A DNA stretch of 64,000 nt from the NCBI GenBank assembly GCA_020026335.1, contig JAHHQO010000009.1:1-64000 (forward strand), in the 5' to 3' direction. The notes under the pieces were generated by a model. It searched no databases and was not told the DNA's origin. It saw only the letters and a list, made by a program, of their open reading frames with translations. Shown in pieces: positions 16,682 to 25,315 of this stretch (positions within the stretch are counted from its first letter, which is position 1; each line of letters opens with the position of its first letter). This stretch comes from Alistipes sp. GTDB lineage: Bacteria; Bacteroidota; Bacteroidia; Bacteroidales; Rikenellaceae. The position numbers and the translations under genes are program-made.

Positions 16682-19132
16682 TTATAGAATTCCGCCGCCC
16701 TGTTGTTGGGGTGCGCTCTTGATGTCGTCGTTCACAATGCTGCGACGTGTGCGCTTCACGCCCACACCCTGCTTGCCGAAGTGGTAGGTGAGACCTATGC
16801 GGAACATTCGGGTGTCGGGTATGACGGTCTTCTCCCAACCGCTGTATTCGGGATTGACGAAACGGCTTTCGAATACCGACTCCTTGGAGAAGAGCTTGTC
16901 GACCGAGAGGGTGAGCGTAAATATCTTTTTCAGCAGTTTCTGCTGGAGGGTGAAGGTGTACATGGTGTTGTAGTGGGTCGATTTGCTGTCGAGACTCATG
17001 TTGCCGTTCGCACCGTAGGGAAACAGCACGAAGGTGGTGATGAAACGACACTCCTTCCACATCGCAATGTCGGCATTGAGCGACTGCGTGGTCAGCCATT
17101 GACCGATGCTGATGCCGGCAGCCGTGTGCTCCGTGCAGCTGTATCCGCCGGAGAGGTTGTAGCTGAAGTTGAACTTCTCCGAGGGGCGGAACGACAGGTT
17201 ACCCGACAGGGTCACACTGCGGTAGCGCGCACGGTTGTCAATCGTGGTGACGGTCTTTCCTGCATCGTTGAGCGTCTTGTAAAAGAGACTGACATTGTCG
17301 GAGAGCGAGTAGTTGGCACTGAGATTGATGCTCCACTTGTTGGCGAAGTGGGAGTAGTTGAATAGGAACGAATGCTCGGTGCAGGCCTCCAGATGGGGAT
17401 TGCCATAGTAGATGTCGGTGGGCGTCTCCGTCACGGCAGGCGACAGCTCGTTGATGCCGGGGCGTTGCAGTCGCTGGGTGTAACTCAGGGTGAGTATGTG
17501 TGACGGTTCGGGCGTGTAGGTGAGGTTGATGTAGGGTATGAAGTCAAACTGACGGTTTTTGAACGAGTAGGGCGCGTGGTCGTTATCCTCGGCACGGGCG
17601 TTGTTCCATGTGCGCTCCATACGCGCACCGAGTCGTCCCGACCAGTGGGTGAATTGCCAGCCGTAGCCCGTGTAGAGTGCCAGTATGTGCTGGCGGTACT
17701 TCATCAGCGAGAAGGGCGAGTCGGGGAGGGGCAAATCGTTGGCATCGAAGATTTGCGAGCGCATGGGTGATGAGTTGTAGCGGTAGATGTGTTTCAATCC
17801 TGCCTCGATGCTGTGGTGTTCACCCAGAGGATTGGTGTAGTCGGCTTGAAAACTGTTGGCGTGGTAGCGCGTGTCGGTCGTCTGATGTTTGGTGTAGTTG
17901 TAGCTGCCGCTGTACTGCTCTATGGAGATGTTGTCCGTGGGGTTGATTTCGTACTGCTCCGAGAGGGTGAGGGTGTGCCCCGCCTTGCCCAGATTGTGCT
18001 CGTAGTTGAGCGTAAAGGTAGCTCCCTGATGGTCGAACTTACCCCATGAGGGGGATTCGAAACGGCGCAACGGTTGGTGTTGGGCGTTCTCCATGACGGT
18101 CAGTGAATGCATGTCATTCTTGCCACCGCCGTTCCAATACATGGTCTCGAAAGTGAGGAGGTTGAGCGTGTCGGGCTGGTAACTCATGTAGACATTGAAA
18201 CCTGCATTGTCCCACAAGGATTTCATCTTCGACTCCATGCTCTCGTAACGCTCCTCAAGCGAGGGCCGGTCTTTCCACGAGGCGTGATTTATGTTGTATC
18301 CGCCATTGCCCCACCAGCCCTGTGTGCTGACAGCCACCTTTTCGGCCTGCATGGCAAGGCTGGCACTGCCGTATTCGTTCACGGGATTGTCCGATAACAT
18401 GACGGTCTGCGAGAGCGAGCCGTTGATGCCGAAATCCTGCTTGTTCTTTTGGGTGATAATGTTGATGACGCCGCCCGTACCCTCTGCATCGTATTTGGTC
18501 GAGGGGTTGGCGATGACCTCTATACGGCTGATTTGCGAGGCAGGCATGCTCTGTATGATGTCCTTGAGATTGTTGTTGAAGGCTGCCGAGGGGTGTCCGT
18601 TGAGCAGCACCTTGAAGTTGCTCTTGCCGTTGAGCAACACGTTGCCCTCACCGTCTATCGACAGCTGTGGCACTTTGCGAATGATGTCCTGCAAGGTCGA
18701 ACCTTCGGCCTGCGGGTCATCCTCCACCGAGTAGGCGATTTTCTCGGCTGTGGCGGTCACAATGGGCTTCTGTACCTTGATGACCACATCTTTCACTTCG
18801 ATGCCCTGCGAGAGGTGAAGGTCGCCCAAATCCATATTTTGGGAGGAAACCTCTATCTCCTGTCGAAGGGTGTTGTAGCCGACCATCGTCACCGACAACG
18901 TGTATCGGCCATGCCGGACAGCCTCTATTCTGAAACGCCCGTCCTCAGCCGTTCCCGTGGCATTAAGGAGCGTGGAGTCGCGGTAGAGGGCCACGGTGGA
19001 GTAGGCGACAGGCGAGTGGGTGTCGGCTTCGAGAATGCGCCCGCGGAGGGTCGAGAGTGTCTCGGCGGACTGGGCAAATGCTCCGGTCAGTGTGGTGACG
19101 ACCATGAGCAGAGAGAGTAACATACGGTTCAT
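16682..19132 (-). CDS. TonB-dependent receptor / outer-membrane beta-barrel protein (OMP_b-brl_3 type)
   Basis: 816 aa. Signal peptide MNRMLLSLLMVVTTLTGAFA, a CarboxypepD-regulatory-like beta-sandwich (about 28-105; LRGRILEADTHSPVAYSTV), a plug-like domain (about 120-225; STLQDIIRKVPQLSIDGEG, VEVIANPSTKYDAEGTGGVINI), then a large beta-barrel. This layout matches the OMP_b-brl_3 group of Bacteroidetes. Such proteins often lack the extreme N-terminal TonB box, and their ligands are mostly unknown. It is convergent to the hut operon and monocistronic, with its own promoter. An inverted repeat lies over the predicted transcription start. Confidence 0.85.
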   Translation of the reverse strand: MNRMLLSLLMVVTTLTGAFAQSAETLSTLRGRILEADTHSPVAYSTVALYRDSTLLNATGTAEDGRFRIEAVRHGRYTLSVTMVGYNTLRQEIEVSSQNMDLGDLHLSQGIEVKDVVIKVQKPIVTATAEKIAYSVEDDPQAEGSTLQDIIRKVPQLSIDGEGNVLLNGKSNFKVLLNGHPSAAFNNNLKDIIQSMPASQISRIEVIANPSTKYDAEGTGGVINIITQKNKQDFGINGSLSQTVMLSDNPVNEYGSASLAMQAEKVAVSTQGWWGNGGYNINHASWKDRPSLEERYESMESKMKSLWDNAGFNVYMSYQPDTLNLLTFETMYWNGGGKNDMHSLTVMENAQHQPLRRFESPSWGKFDHQGATFTLNYEHNLGKAGHTLTLSEQYEINPTDNISIEQYSGSYNYTKHQTTDTRYHANSFQADYTNPLGEHHSIEAGLKHIYRYNSSPMRSQIFDANDLPLPDSPFSLMKYRQHILALYTGYGWQFTHWSGRLGARMERTWNNARAEDNDHAPYSFKNRQFDFIPYINLTYTPEPSHILTLSYTQRLQRPGINELSPAVTETPTDIYYGNPHLEACTEHSFLFNYSHFANKWSINLSANYSLSDNVSLFYKTLNDAGKTVTTIDNRARYRSVTLSGNLSFRPSEKFNFSYNLSGGYSCTEHTAAGISIGQWLTTQSLNADIAMWKECRFITTFVLFPYGANGNMSLDSKSTHYNTMYTFTLQQKLLKKIFTLTLSVDKLFSKESVFESRFVNPEYSGWEKTVIPDTRMFRIGLTYHFGKQGVGVKRTRRSIVNDDIKSAPQQQGGGIL

Positions 19133-19148
19133 AGTGGTGTAATTGTTT

Positions 19149-19182
19149 GCAGTGTATGTGTATTAGTTTTGTAGTACACTGC
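19149..19182. promoter_or_regulatory. Inverted repeat at the receptor transcription start
   Basis: GCAGTGTA and TACACTGC, perfect 8-bp arms separated by 18 bp, immediately downstream of the -7 box on the minus strand. It could be a repressor operator or a 5'-UTR hairpin. Confidence 0.4.
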
Positions 19183-19189
19183 AAATGTA
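19182..19189 (-). promoter_or_regulatory. Promoter -7 box of the receptor gene
   Basis: TACATTTG on the minus strand, a TAnnTTTG match 50 bp upstream of the start. Confidence 0.6.
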
Positions 19190-19320
19190 AAAAAGAAATT
19201 ATGGACTTCAAAATTTTTGTCGCAAAATTTTTCGTGTGACGGAAAGAGTGTACGAAGAGGTTTTCTTCCCTCCGTTCCCGATTTTACGCCACAGATGTGC
19301 GTATATTCGGGCTTTTTCAT

Positions 19321-19328
19321 TAATTTTG
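19321..19328 (+). promoter_or_regulatory. Promoter -7 box of the ABC-F gene
   Basis: TAATTTTG, a TAnnTTTG match 25 bp before the start codon. Confidence 0.6.
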
Positions 19329-19352
19329 TCTTCCTAACAGAAACAGATTAGA

Positions 19353-21236
19353 ATGATTACATACCTTCAAGTTGATAAACTGACCAAGACCTTCGGCGAC
19401 ATGGTGCTCTTCGAGAACATCACCTTCGGCGTGGCACAGGGTCAGAAGATAGGTCTTATCGCCAAGAACGGAACGGGTAAAACCACTCTGCTCAATGTCC
19501 TCGCCGGCAAGGAGGATTACGATTCGGGCGAGGTGGTCTTCCGCAACGATTTGAGAGTGGGGTATCTCGAGCAGTCGCCCACCTATCCCTCCGACATCAC
19601 CGTTCTTCAGGCGTGCTTCCATTCCGAGAATGAGACCGTGAAGCTCATTGCCGAATACGAGGAGGCGATGGCGAGCGGCGACAACTCTCATCTGGAGGAT
19701 ATTCTCTCGCGTATGGACGCCCTCAAGGCTTGGGACTACGAGCAGCGCGCCAAACAGATTCTCGGCCGACTGAAAATCTACAACCTCGACCAGAAAATCG
19801 GCGAACTGTCGGGCGGTCAGCTCAAACGTGTGGCTTTGGCCAACGTGCTGATTATGGAACCCGAACTCATCATTCTCGACGAGCCGACCAACCACCTCGA
19901 TTTGGAGATGACCGAATGGTTGGAGGAGTACCTCGGCAGAGCCAACATCAGTATTCTGATGGTGACTCACGACCGCTATTTCCTCGACCGTGTGTGCAGC
20001 GAGATTATCGAAATCGACAACCGTCAGATTTACTCCTATAAAGGCAATTACAGCTACTACCTCGAGAAGCGTCAGGAACGTATCGATGCCGCCAATGCCG
20101 AGGTCGAGCGCGCCAACAACCTCCTGCGCAAGGAGCTGGACTGGATGCGCCGTCAGCCGCAGGCACGCGGTACGAAGGCCAAATACCGTATCGATGCCTT
20201 CTACGATTTGGAGAAGAAGGCGCACCAGACGCGCGAGAGCGGTAATGTAAATCTCGATGTGAAGGCTTCTTACATCGGTAAAAAGATATTCGAGGCGGTA
20301 GATGTCTGCAAGAGCTTCGGCGACTTGAAAATCACCGACCACTTCAACTACCTCTTTTCGCGCTACGAGAAGATGGGTATCGTGGGCAACAACGGTACGG
20401 GCAAATCCACCTTCATTAAGATGCTGATGGGCGAGGTGGCTCCCGACAGCGGTCATTTCGATGTCGGCGAGACGGTGCGTTTCGGCTATTACAGTCAGGA
20501 GGGCCTGAAGTTCGATGACAACATGAAGGTGATAGATGTGGTGCAGGCCGTGGCGGAATATGTCGATTTGGGCAACGGACAGCGACTCAGCGTCTCGCAG
20601 TTCCTCAGCCACTTCCTCTTTACTCCCGACAAGCAGCACAACTACATCTATAAGTTGAGCGGTGGCGAGAAACGCCGTCTTTACCTCTGCACCGTGCTGA
20701 TGCGCAATCCCAATTTCCTGGTACTCGATGAGCCGACCAACGACCTCGACATCGTGACGCTCAATGTCCTGGAGGAGTATCTGCGCAACTTCAAGGGGTG
20801 TCTGATTGTCGTTTCCCACGACCGTTACTTTATGGATAAGGTGGTCGATCACCTGCTGGTCTTCAAGGGCAATGCCGAAATCAAGGACTTCCCCGGCGGA
20901 TATACCCTCTACCGCGAGTGGCGTGAGGAACAGGAGCAGCTGCAACGTGAGAAGGAGGCGGAAGCGAATACCCGTCAGAAGGCGGCAACGCCCAAACCGT
21001 CACGCCATGAGAACGATGTGAAGAAGCGACTCACCTTCAAGGAGCGTAAGGAGTTCGAAGCATTGGGTGATGAGATTCCGAAGCTCGAAGCCGAGAAAGC
21101 CACTTTGGAGCAGGAGATGTGCAGCGGTACACTCTCGCCCGATGATTTGATGACCAAGTCGCAGCGTATCGCGGTCTTGATTGACGAAATCGATGAAAAG
21201 AGTATGCGCTGGCTGGAGTTGAGCGAGTGGGCCTAA
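19353..21236 (+). CDS. uup: ABC-F family ATPase, Uup type
   Basis: 627 aa, cytosolic, with two ABC domains and no membrane segments. First domain: Walker A AKNGTGKTTLLN (near 37), signature LSGGQLKRVALAN (near 152), Walker B IILDEPTNHLDLEM (near 172). Second: Walker A GNNGTGKSTFIKM (near 347), signature LSGGEKRRLYLCT (near 434), Walker B LVLDEPTNDLD (near 455). A charged coiled-coil tail (about 530-625) is the Uup hallmark and binds DNA or ribosome-associated structures. ABC-F proteins act on ribosomes; Uup also affects precise excision of transposons in E. coli. A drug-resistance (ARE) ABC-F role is less likely given the coiled-coil tail. Confidence 0.9.
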   Translation: MITYLQVDKLTKTFGDMVLFENITFGVAQGQKIGLIAKNGTGKTTLLNVLAGKEDYDSGEVVFRNDLRVGYLEQSPTYPSDITVLQACFHSENETVKLIAEYEEAMASGDNSHLEDILSRMDALKAWDYEQRAKQILGRLKIYNLDQKIGELSGGQLKRVALANVLIMEPELIILDEPTNHLDLEMTEWLEEYLGRANISILMVTHDRYFLDRVCSEIIEIDNRQIYSYKGNYSYYLEKRQERIDAANAEVERANNLLRKELDWMRRQPQARGTKAKYRIDAFYDLEKKAHQTRESGNVNLDVKASYIGKKIFEAVDVCKSFGDLKITDHFNYLFSRYEKMGIVGNNGTGKSTFIKMLMGEVAPDSGHFDVGETVRFGYYSQEGLKFDDNMKVIDVVQAVAEYVDLGNGQRLSVSQFLSHFLFTPDKQHNYIYKLSGGEKRRLYLCTVLMRNPNFLVLDEPTNDLDIVTLNVLEEYLRNFKGCLIVVSHDRYFMDKVVDHLLVFKGNAEIKDFPGGYTLYREWREEQEQLQREKEAEANTRQKAATPKPSRHENDVKKRLTFKERKEFEALGDEIPKLEAEKATLEQEMCSGTLSPDDLMTKSQRIAVLIDEIDEKSMRWLELSEWA

Positions 21237-21254
21237 CCTGCTGTCAGACGATAC

Positions 21255-21297
21255 AAAAAGCGGAAACAATCCTTGGAGGGGTTGCTTCCGCTTTTTT
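21255..21297. terminator. Bidirectional intrinsic terminator
   Basis: AAAGCGGAA pairs with TTCCGCTTT, with further inner pairs CAA/TTG and CC/GG. A-tract on the left and T-tract on the right serve the convergent ABC-F gene and the MinD operon. Confidence 0.85.
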
Positions 21298-21314
21298 GTA
21301 GGATTAGGTGTCGG

Positions 21315-22181
21315 CTACTCGTGACAGAGATGCTCGTAAGCCGCTCTCAAAGCCGTGGAACAGCTGCATTCGGGGGCGTATTCGATGATGCTCTGACAAT
21401 GGATTTGTGCATCGACCAGCGTGCGGTCGAAGGGCAGGCGCGCGATAATCTCCACACCCAAATCCTTGCAGAGAGCGGCAATGTCGGCAGAGTTCTGCTC
21501 GTTGATGTCGCATTTGTTGATGATGACACTCACCGCATCGCAGAACGACGACGCCACCTTGTAGGCACGCCGAAGGTCGGATATGCCGGAGAGGGTCGGC
21601 TCGCAGACGATGACCACACGGTCCACGCCCGTCACGGTGGAGAGCACGGGACAGCCGATGCCCGGAGGTCCGTCCAGGATTTGCAGGGTGATGTTCTCCT
21701 GCGTCATCTTGTCGTCGGCAATGCTGCGCAGACGGGCAATCATCTTGCCCGAATTATCATCTCCCGGATGCAGGTCGCCGTGTATCAGTATGCCGTGGGC
21801 GAAGTCGGAGGTGTAGATGCGACTCTCCGCCACGGGGGTGAGGGTGATGGCCTCCTGGGGGCAGATATGTTCGCAGAGTCCGCACGCCTCACACAACAGC
21901 GGATTGGCCTCCGAGACGCCTTGCGAATTGATGTGCAGTGCATCGTAGGTGCAGTTGCTGATGCACACACCGCAACCGATGCAGCGGTCGGGGTCTACCG
22001 TGTGTCGCTCGCCCGACGAGAACTCCTCGCTGTGCAACACCTTGTGCTCGAACAGCAGGGGCAGGTTCGATGCATCGACATCGCAATCCACGGCTACAAC
22101 CCTTTGTGCTAAAGAGATGAATGCTGCCGTGACGCTCGATTTGCCGCTGCCGCCTTTACCGCTAATGATGGCTATCTTCAT
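21315..22181 (-). CDS. MinD/Mrp-type ATPase with two [4Fe-4S] clusters (second copy)
   Basis: 288 aa. Deviant Walker A GKGGSGKSS at residues 9-17, then Rossmann-like P-loop strands. A bacterial ferredoxin insert (about 60-105) has CIGCGVCISNC and CEACGLCEHIC, and DGPPGIGCPV is near 170. This family couples ATP hydrolysis to handling of Fe-S or metal clusters; no activity can be named from the sequence. It overlaps the upstream paralogue by 20 bp and is last in a five-gene operon with NifX-like carriers and a DUF134 regulator. The paired paralogues probably form a heterodimer, as proposed for the orange-protein locus of Desulfovibrio. Confidence 0.85.
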   Translation of the reverse strand: MKIAIISGKGGSGKSSVTAAFISLAQRVVAVDCDVDASNLPLLFEHKVLHSEEFSSGERHTVDPDRCIGCGVCISNCTYDALHINSQGVSEANPLLCEACGLCEHICPQEAITLTPVAESRIYTSDFAHGILIHGDLHPGDDNSGKMIARLRSIADDKMTQENITLQILDGPPGIGCPVLSTVTGVDRVVIVCEPTLSGISDLRRAYKVASSFCDAVSVIINKCDINEQNSADIAALCKDLGVEIIARLPFDRTLVDAQIHCQSIIEYAPECSCSTALRAAYEHLCHE

Positions 22182-23028
22182 GGGGAATGATTTGTTGGAG
22201 AAGTTGGTGCATCAACTCCTCGATTTGTGGGAGGTGTACCGCGACAATCTCGCCCTGTGCATAGAGCGATGCGATGTCGTGGGAGTAGGGTATTTCTGCC
22301 CATACGGGAATGTTCTCCTCCGCGAGCCACTCCTTCATCTGTCTGAAACCCAAATCCGCACGGTTGATGACCACGCCGAACGACTTGCCCATCTGACGCA
22401 GTACCTCGACGGTGTGTTTCAAATCGCTCAATCCGAAGGGCGTGGGCTCGGTGATGAGAATCACACGGTCGGCATCGCTCACCGTATTGACAAAGGGACA
22501 CGAACAGCCCGGAGGTGCGTCCAGCAGGAGATAATCCGCTTCCGACTTTGCACCTCTGAAGATGGCATCGCGAATGACGCGCACGGGGGAGTGCTCGCCC
22601 TCGTTGAGTCGTGCCTCGTAGAGCGTAGGTTGCTCATCGCCGTAGGTGGTCACCTTGCCGATGACCTTCCAGCCGCGCTTGAACGCCTGTTGCGGACACT
22701 CCACCAGACAGGCTCCGCAACCGTGACAGAGGTCGGGCAGCAGCTTGATGTAGTGCAGTTTGGGAATGCAGGTGATGGCGTTGAACTTGCATACGTCGGC
22801 ACATCGCGCGCAGTAGACGCACTTCGAGGTGTCGATTTCGGGACATAGCACTCTCACGGGGCTTTCGTCCTGCACCGCTCCGTGTATAAAGACAGAAGCA
22901 TTTGGAACTTCTGCGTCACAATCCACTGTCGCAACGCGGAGTCCCAAGTGCTTCATGACATAGTAGAGGTTGGACGTTAAGAAGGTCTTTCCCGTGCCGC
23001 CCTTGCCACTTGCTATGGCTATTTTCAT
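22162..23028 (-). CDS. MinD/Mrp-type ATPase with two [4Fe-4S] clusters (first copy)
   Basis: 288 aa from ATG 23028; an in-frame TTG four codons earlier is less likely because the MKIA start matches the sister protein. Deviant Walker A GKGGTGKT (9-16), Switch DCDAEVPN, ferredoxin insert with CVYCARCADVC and CHGCGACLVEC (about 65-110), and DAPPGCSCPFV near 170. The gene start overlaps the stop of the preceding NifX-like gene by one base (TAATG), so translation is coupled. Same family and probable partner of the product of 21315-22181. Confidence 0.85.
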   Translation of the reverse strand: MKIAIASGKGGTGKTFLTSNLYYVMKHLGLRVATVDCDAEVPNASVFIHGAVQDESPVRVLCPEIDTSKCVYCARCADVCKFNAITCIPKLHYIKLLPDLCHGCGACLVECPQQAFKRGWKVIGKVTTYGDEQPTLYEARLNEGEHSPVRVIRDAIFRGAKSEADYLLLDAPPGCSCPFVNTVSDADRVILITEPTPFGLSDLKHTVEVLRQMGKSFGVVINRADLGFRQMKEWLAEENIPVWAEIPYSHDIASLYAQGEIVAVHLPQIEELMHQLLQQIIPHEDSHH

Positions 23029-23366
23029 TAATGGTCGCAAGTGTTGGCCGTGGTTTGAAGTGTGCCGTTGAGATAATCCTCAGCTACCTTGCGGGGCAAC
23101 TCCGAAGGACCGCCCACGATAATCTCCACACCGTTCTCGGCAAAGAGATTGCGTGCACGCTGACCCATACCGCCGGCAATAACCAATGTGCCTCCATGCT
23201 CCTTCACCCACTTGGGATAGAGTCCGGGCTCATGCTCGGGAGGGGTCTGCATGTGCTCCTCGATGATTTTCTTGTCTTCAACCGATGCGAAGTAGAATTC
23301 CTCGCAGTGTCCGAAATGAGAACTCAATACACCGTCAGTTACGGGAATTACGATTGTCTGTTTCAT
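23028..23366 (-). CDS. NifX/NifB-C-terminal-like (dinitrogenase Fe-Mo cofactor) family protein
   Basis: 112 aa, single RNase-H-like domain of the Nitro_FeMo-Co family. It starts IVIPVTDGVLSSHFGHCEEF and contains VIAGGMGQRARNLF and an EPGLYPKW segment. These small proteins bind or carry metal-sulfur clusters; there are no nitrogenase genes nearby, so the cluster is not FeMo-co for nitrogen fixation. His/Cys residues (HFGHCE, C-terminal TCDH) could be ligands. Third gene of the operon. Confidence 0.85.
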   Translation of the reverse strand: MKQTIVIPVTDGVLSSHFGHCEEFYFASVEDKKIIEEHMQTPPEHEPGLYPKWVKEHGGTLVIAGGMGQRARNLFAENGVEIIVGGPSELPRKVAEDYLNGTLQTTANTCDH

Positions 23367-23395
23367 GTGTGAATGTGTTTTGATTTGTTGTCGAT

Positions 23396-23710
23396 TTAGT
23401 GGTTGAGCAAAGCGGTGATTTCCTTCACGCTTTTCTCCTCTTTGAATATGACCATCTGAATGTTCAGGTCGTTGAGCATGTTCTTGATTTTGAATCCGAA
23501 CTCTCCCGATACCACCTTGCCCACCTCACGGTTGGCGATGATGGCTACGGCAGCCGGACCGGCACCCTCCGCCGCATTGTGGGCGGTGTTCTCCACGAAC
23601 TCCAGCGAGTGGTCCTCGGTATTGTAGATGGCAAAATAGGCACAACGGCCGAAACGCTGGTCGATAAGTGCGTCCGCGTTGTTCTCGCGGCAGGTGATTG
23701 CTACTTTCAT
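23396..23710 (-). CDS. NifX-like metal-cluster carrier family protein
   Basis: 104 aa, second Nitro_FeMo-Co domain protein. It starts MKVAITCRENNADALIDQRFGR and has YFAIYNTEDHSLEFVEN and AGPAAVAIIANREVGKVVSGEFG (about 50-72). It is divergent from its neighbour, so the pair are old paralogues rather than a recent duplication. It lies between the DUF134 regulator (13 bp) and the other NifX-like gene (29 bp). The role is inferred from family and operon only. Confidence 0.83.
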   Translation of the reverse strand: MKVAITCRENNADALIDQRFGRCAYFAIYNTEDHSLEFVENTAHNAAEGAGPAAVAIIANREVGKVVSGEFGFKIKNMLNDLNIQMVIFKEEKSVKEITALLNH

Positions 23711-23723
23711 ATCTTTGCTGAAT

Positions 23724-24299
23724 TTATTTGTTCTCTTCGTGTGAGGGGCGGTGGGCGCAGGCGCGGCGTCTGCAACCTCTCTTGGGGGTGTCGGTCGGCA
23801 GTGACATTTTCAATTCACCGGCCGACAGCGCAGTGGGGGTGTTGTTCTCCAAATAGGGAACAGACTCAGTAGCCTCACCCTCACAGTCGGGCAGGGTGTA
23901 GCGCGATATGCGCTCGCTACCGCACAGCGCACAACACGTTGCCTCCTTGCCTTCCGAGGAGAAGAGGGCGTGACACTCCTCGCAGACATACCAGTTGCCG
24001 TCGATTTCCACCTTGCCACCCTCGATGATGATGTTGCGCCCCTCGATGAATGCCTTGGCGATTTTCTCCCTCGCACTCTTGTAAATACGTGTGAAGGTGG
24101 GGCGCGATACTCCCATGATGGCGGCCGATTCGCAGTGGGTGTGCTTCTCGTAGTCGTTGAGTCGGACGGACTCGTACTCCTCGTAGTGGAGAAATACCCC
24201 TTCGCTGTCCGCGTTTTTGGTCTGACCGCCGTAGGGACGGAAACCCGATACCGTGGGCATGAAGGATATTTTGCGTATGTTTTTGGGTCTGCCTTTCAT
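23724..24299 (-). CDS. DUF134 DNA-binding protein with C-terminal zinc ribbon
   Basis: 191 aa from ATG 24299 (MKGRPKNIRKISF); the open frame upstream has no family similarity. The N-terminal DUF134 has a sigma-region-4-like helix-turn-helix (about 35-80; ESVRLNDYEKHTHCESAAIMGV, SRPTFTRIYKSAREKIAKAF). Then comes a Cys pair set CEECHALF...CCALCGSER (about 112-145) that looks like a metal-binding rubredoxin/zinc ribbon. First gene of the metal-cluster operon, so a likely regulator of it. Two inverted repeats upstream are candidate binding sites. Confidence 0.82.
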   Translation of the reverse strand: MKGRPKNIRKISFMPTVSGFRPYGGQTKNADSEGVFLHYEEYESVRLNDYEKHTHCESAAIMGVSRPTFTRIYKSAREKIAKAFIEGRNIIIEGGKVEIDGNWYVCEECHALFSSEGKEATCCALCGSERISRYTLPDCEGEATESVPYLENNTPTALSAGELKMSLPTDTPKRGCRRRACAHRPSHEENK

Positions 24300-24321
24300 G
24301 GTCTGAGTGTGAATTACAATG

Positions 24322-24329
24322 CAAATATA
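24322..24329 (-). promoter_or_regulatory. Promoter -7 box of the DUF134 operon
   Basis: TATATTTG on the minus strand, 23 bp upstream of the DUF134 start. Confidence 0.65.
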
Positions 24330-24345
24330 TGAACAATGGTTCATA
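24328..24345. promoter_or_regulatory. Palindromic putative operator of the DUF134 operon
   Basis: TATGAAC-AATG-GTTCATA, perfect 7-bp arms, lying between the -7 and -33 positions. Binding here would block RNA polymerase. Confidence 0.5.
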
Positions 24346-24352
24346 ATATCAA

Positions 24353-24381
24353 GTTCCGACCGAATTATTTTCGGTCGGAAC
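24353..24381. promoter_or_regulatory. 12-bp perfect inverted repeat upstream of the DUF134 operon
   Basis: GTTCCGACCGAA, spacer TTATT, TTCGGTCGGAAC. No T-tract, so not a terminator. It is located about 40-65 bp upstream of the predicted start of transcription of the minus-strand operon, a position for an activator or second operator. It could alternatively serve the divergent DUF6624 gene. Confidence 0.45.
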
Positions 24382-24515
24382 TGACGGAAAATGGTTTGCG
24401 GTTCACACGATTGATATGGAGCAGGTTTGTTAATGTCGATATTTTTTGCAAATATTGTATATCCTTTGTGGAGAGCTACCGTGTGGTACATTTTACAGAA
24501 AATGAATTTGTAGAG

Positions 24516-25208
24516 ATGATGAAGCGAGTGATGATTGCGTTCTTTACGTTGGTGTCGCTGACGCTGAGCGCACAAGAAAAATATCCGATACCTGTGGTCG
24601 ATTCTCTGCTTCAGCGGGCATATACCATCGACCAGTCGGTGCGTCTTGAACTCTCCGACCTCCAGCCGAGAGCCAATAACCGGGGCTATACCTCTGCGGT
24701 TGTAGATTCTTTGGTGATGCTGACGGAACGAATGGAACAAATCGATAGAGAGAATACGGCCTTGGTGACCGCTGTTCTGAAAGAGGGCTGGCCGAAGGGC
24801 TTGCACCCCGAATCCTATCACGCCATCTGGATAATTGTGGACCATGCCGATGTGAAAACACAGCGGAAACTCTCCTCTCGGCTGGAAGAAGCGGCCGATA
24901 GGGGAGATATTCAAAAGTCAGATTGGGCAACCTTCAAGGACAGAATGTTGATGAATAGCGGACGGCCGCAGATTTTCGGTACGCAATCCCATTTCGTTGT
25001 GGAGGAGGGCAAGATGACCATCTACATTTGGCCGGTCAAGCAACCTGCTCTTCTGAACGAGCTTCGTGCCACTGTCGGACTTTCGCCCATCGAGGAGTAT
25101 GTGCAAACGCTCAAATCCCATTCTGGTACCCAGGTGATTTACGACCCGACGATAACGGTTCGACAACTCAAAAGACAAATGCGGGAGAATAGGATAGTAG
25201 CGGATTGA
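24516..25208 (+). CDS. Secreted DUF6624-domain protein
   Basis: 230 aa from ATG 24516. Signal peptide MMKRVMIAFFTLVSLTLSAQ, then a DUF6624-like region with GWPKGLHPESYHAIWIIVDHA (about 100-120), a Q repeat-helix segment and DRMLMNSGRPQIFGTQ (about 145-160). That block (Gly-Trp-Pro, His-Ala-Asp, Asp-Arg, Gln-x-Tyr/Phe-Gly-Thr-Gln) is the family signature; no activity is known. The longer upstream frame would bury the signal peptide, so the later start is chosen. Its promoter region is shared with the divergent DUF134 operon. Confidence 0.72.
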   Translation: MMKRVMIAFFTLVSLTLSAQEKYPIPVVDSLLQRAYTIDQSVRLELSDLQPRANNRGYTSAVVDSLVMLTERMEQIDRENTALVTAVLKEGWPKGLHPESYHAIWIIVDHADVKTQRKLSSRLEEAADRGDIQKSDWATFKDRMLMNSGRPQIFGTQSHFVVEEGKMTIYIWPVKQPALLNELRATVGLSPIEEYVQTLKSHSGTQVIYDPTITVRQLKRQMRENRIVAD

Positions 25209-25220
25209 TGAAATACCGCA

Positions 25221-25267
25221 AAATAATAGCGCGACTAATTGATTTGCAATTAGTCGCGCTATTATTT
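25221..25267. terminator. 21-bp perfect hairpin, likely bidirectional terminator
   Basis: AAATAATAGCGCGACTAATTG-type left arm (25221-25241) is perfectly complementary to 25247-25267, loop ATTTG. AT-rich outer ends supply a T-rich tail on both strands. Ends the DUF6624 transcript. Confidence 0.85.
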
Positions 25268-25315
25268 CTTAACGTAATCGAATTAGGCCTCACAAACCAC
25301 AGCACAATAAAACAG

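Noticed and set aside
19320..20945. 541-codon frame antisense to the ABC-F gene
   Set aside because: Shadow of uup, no motif.
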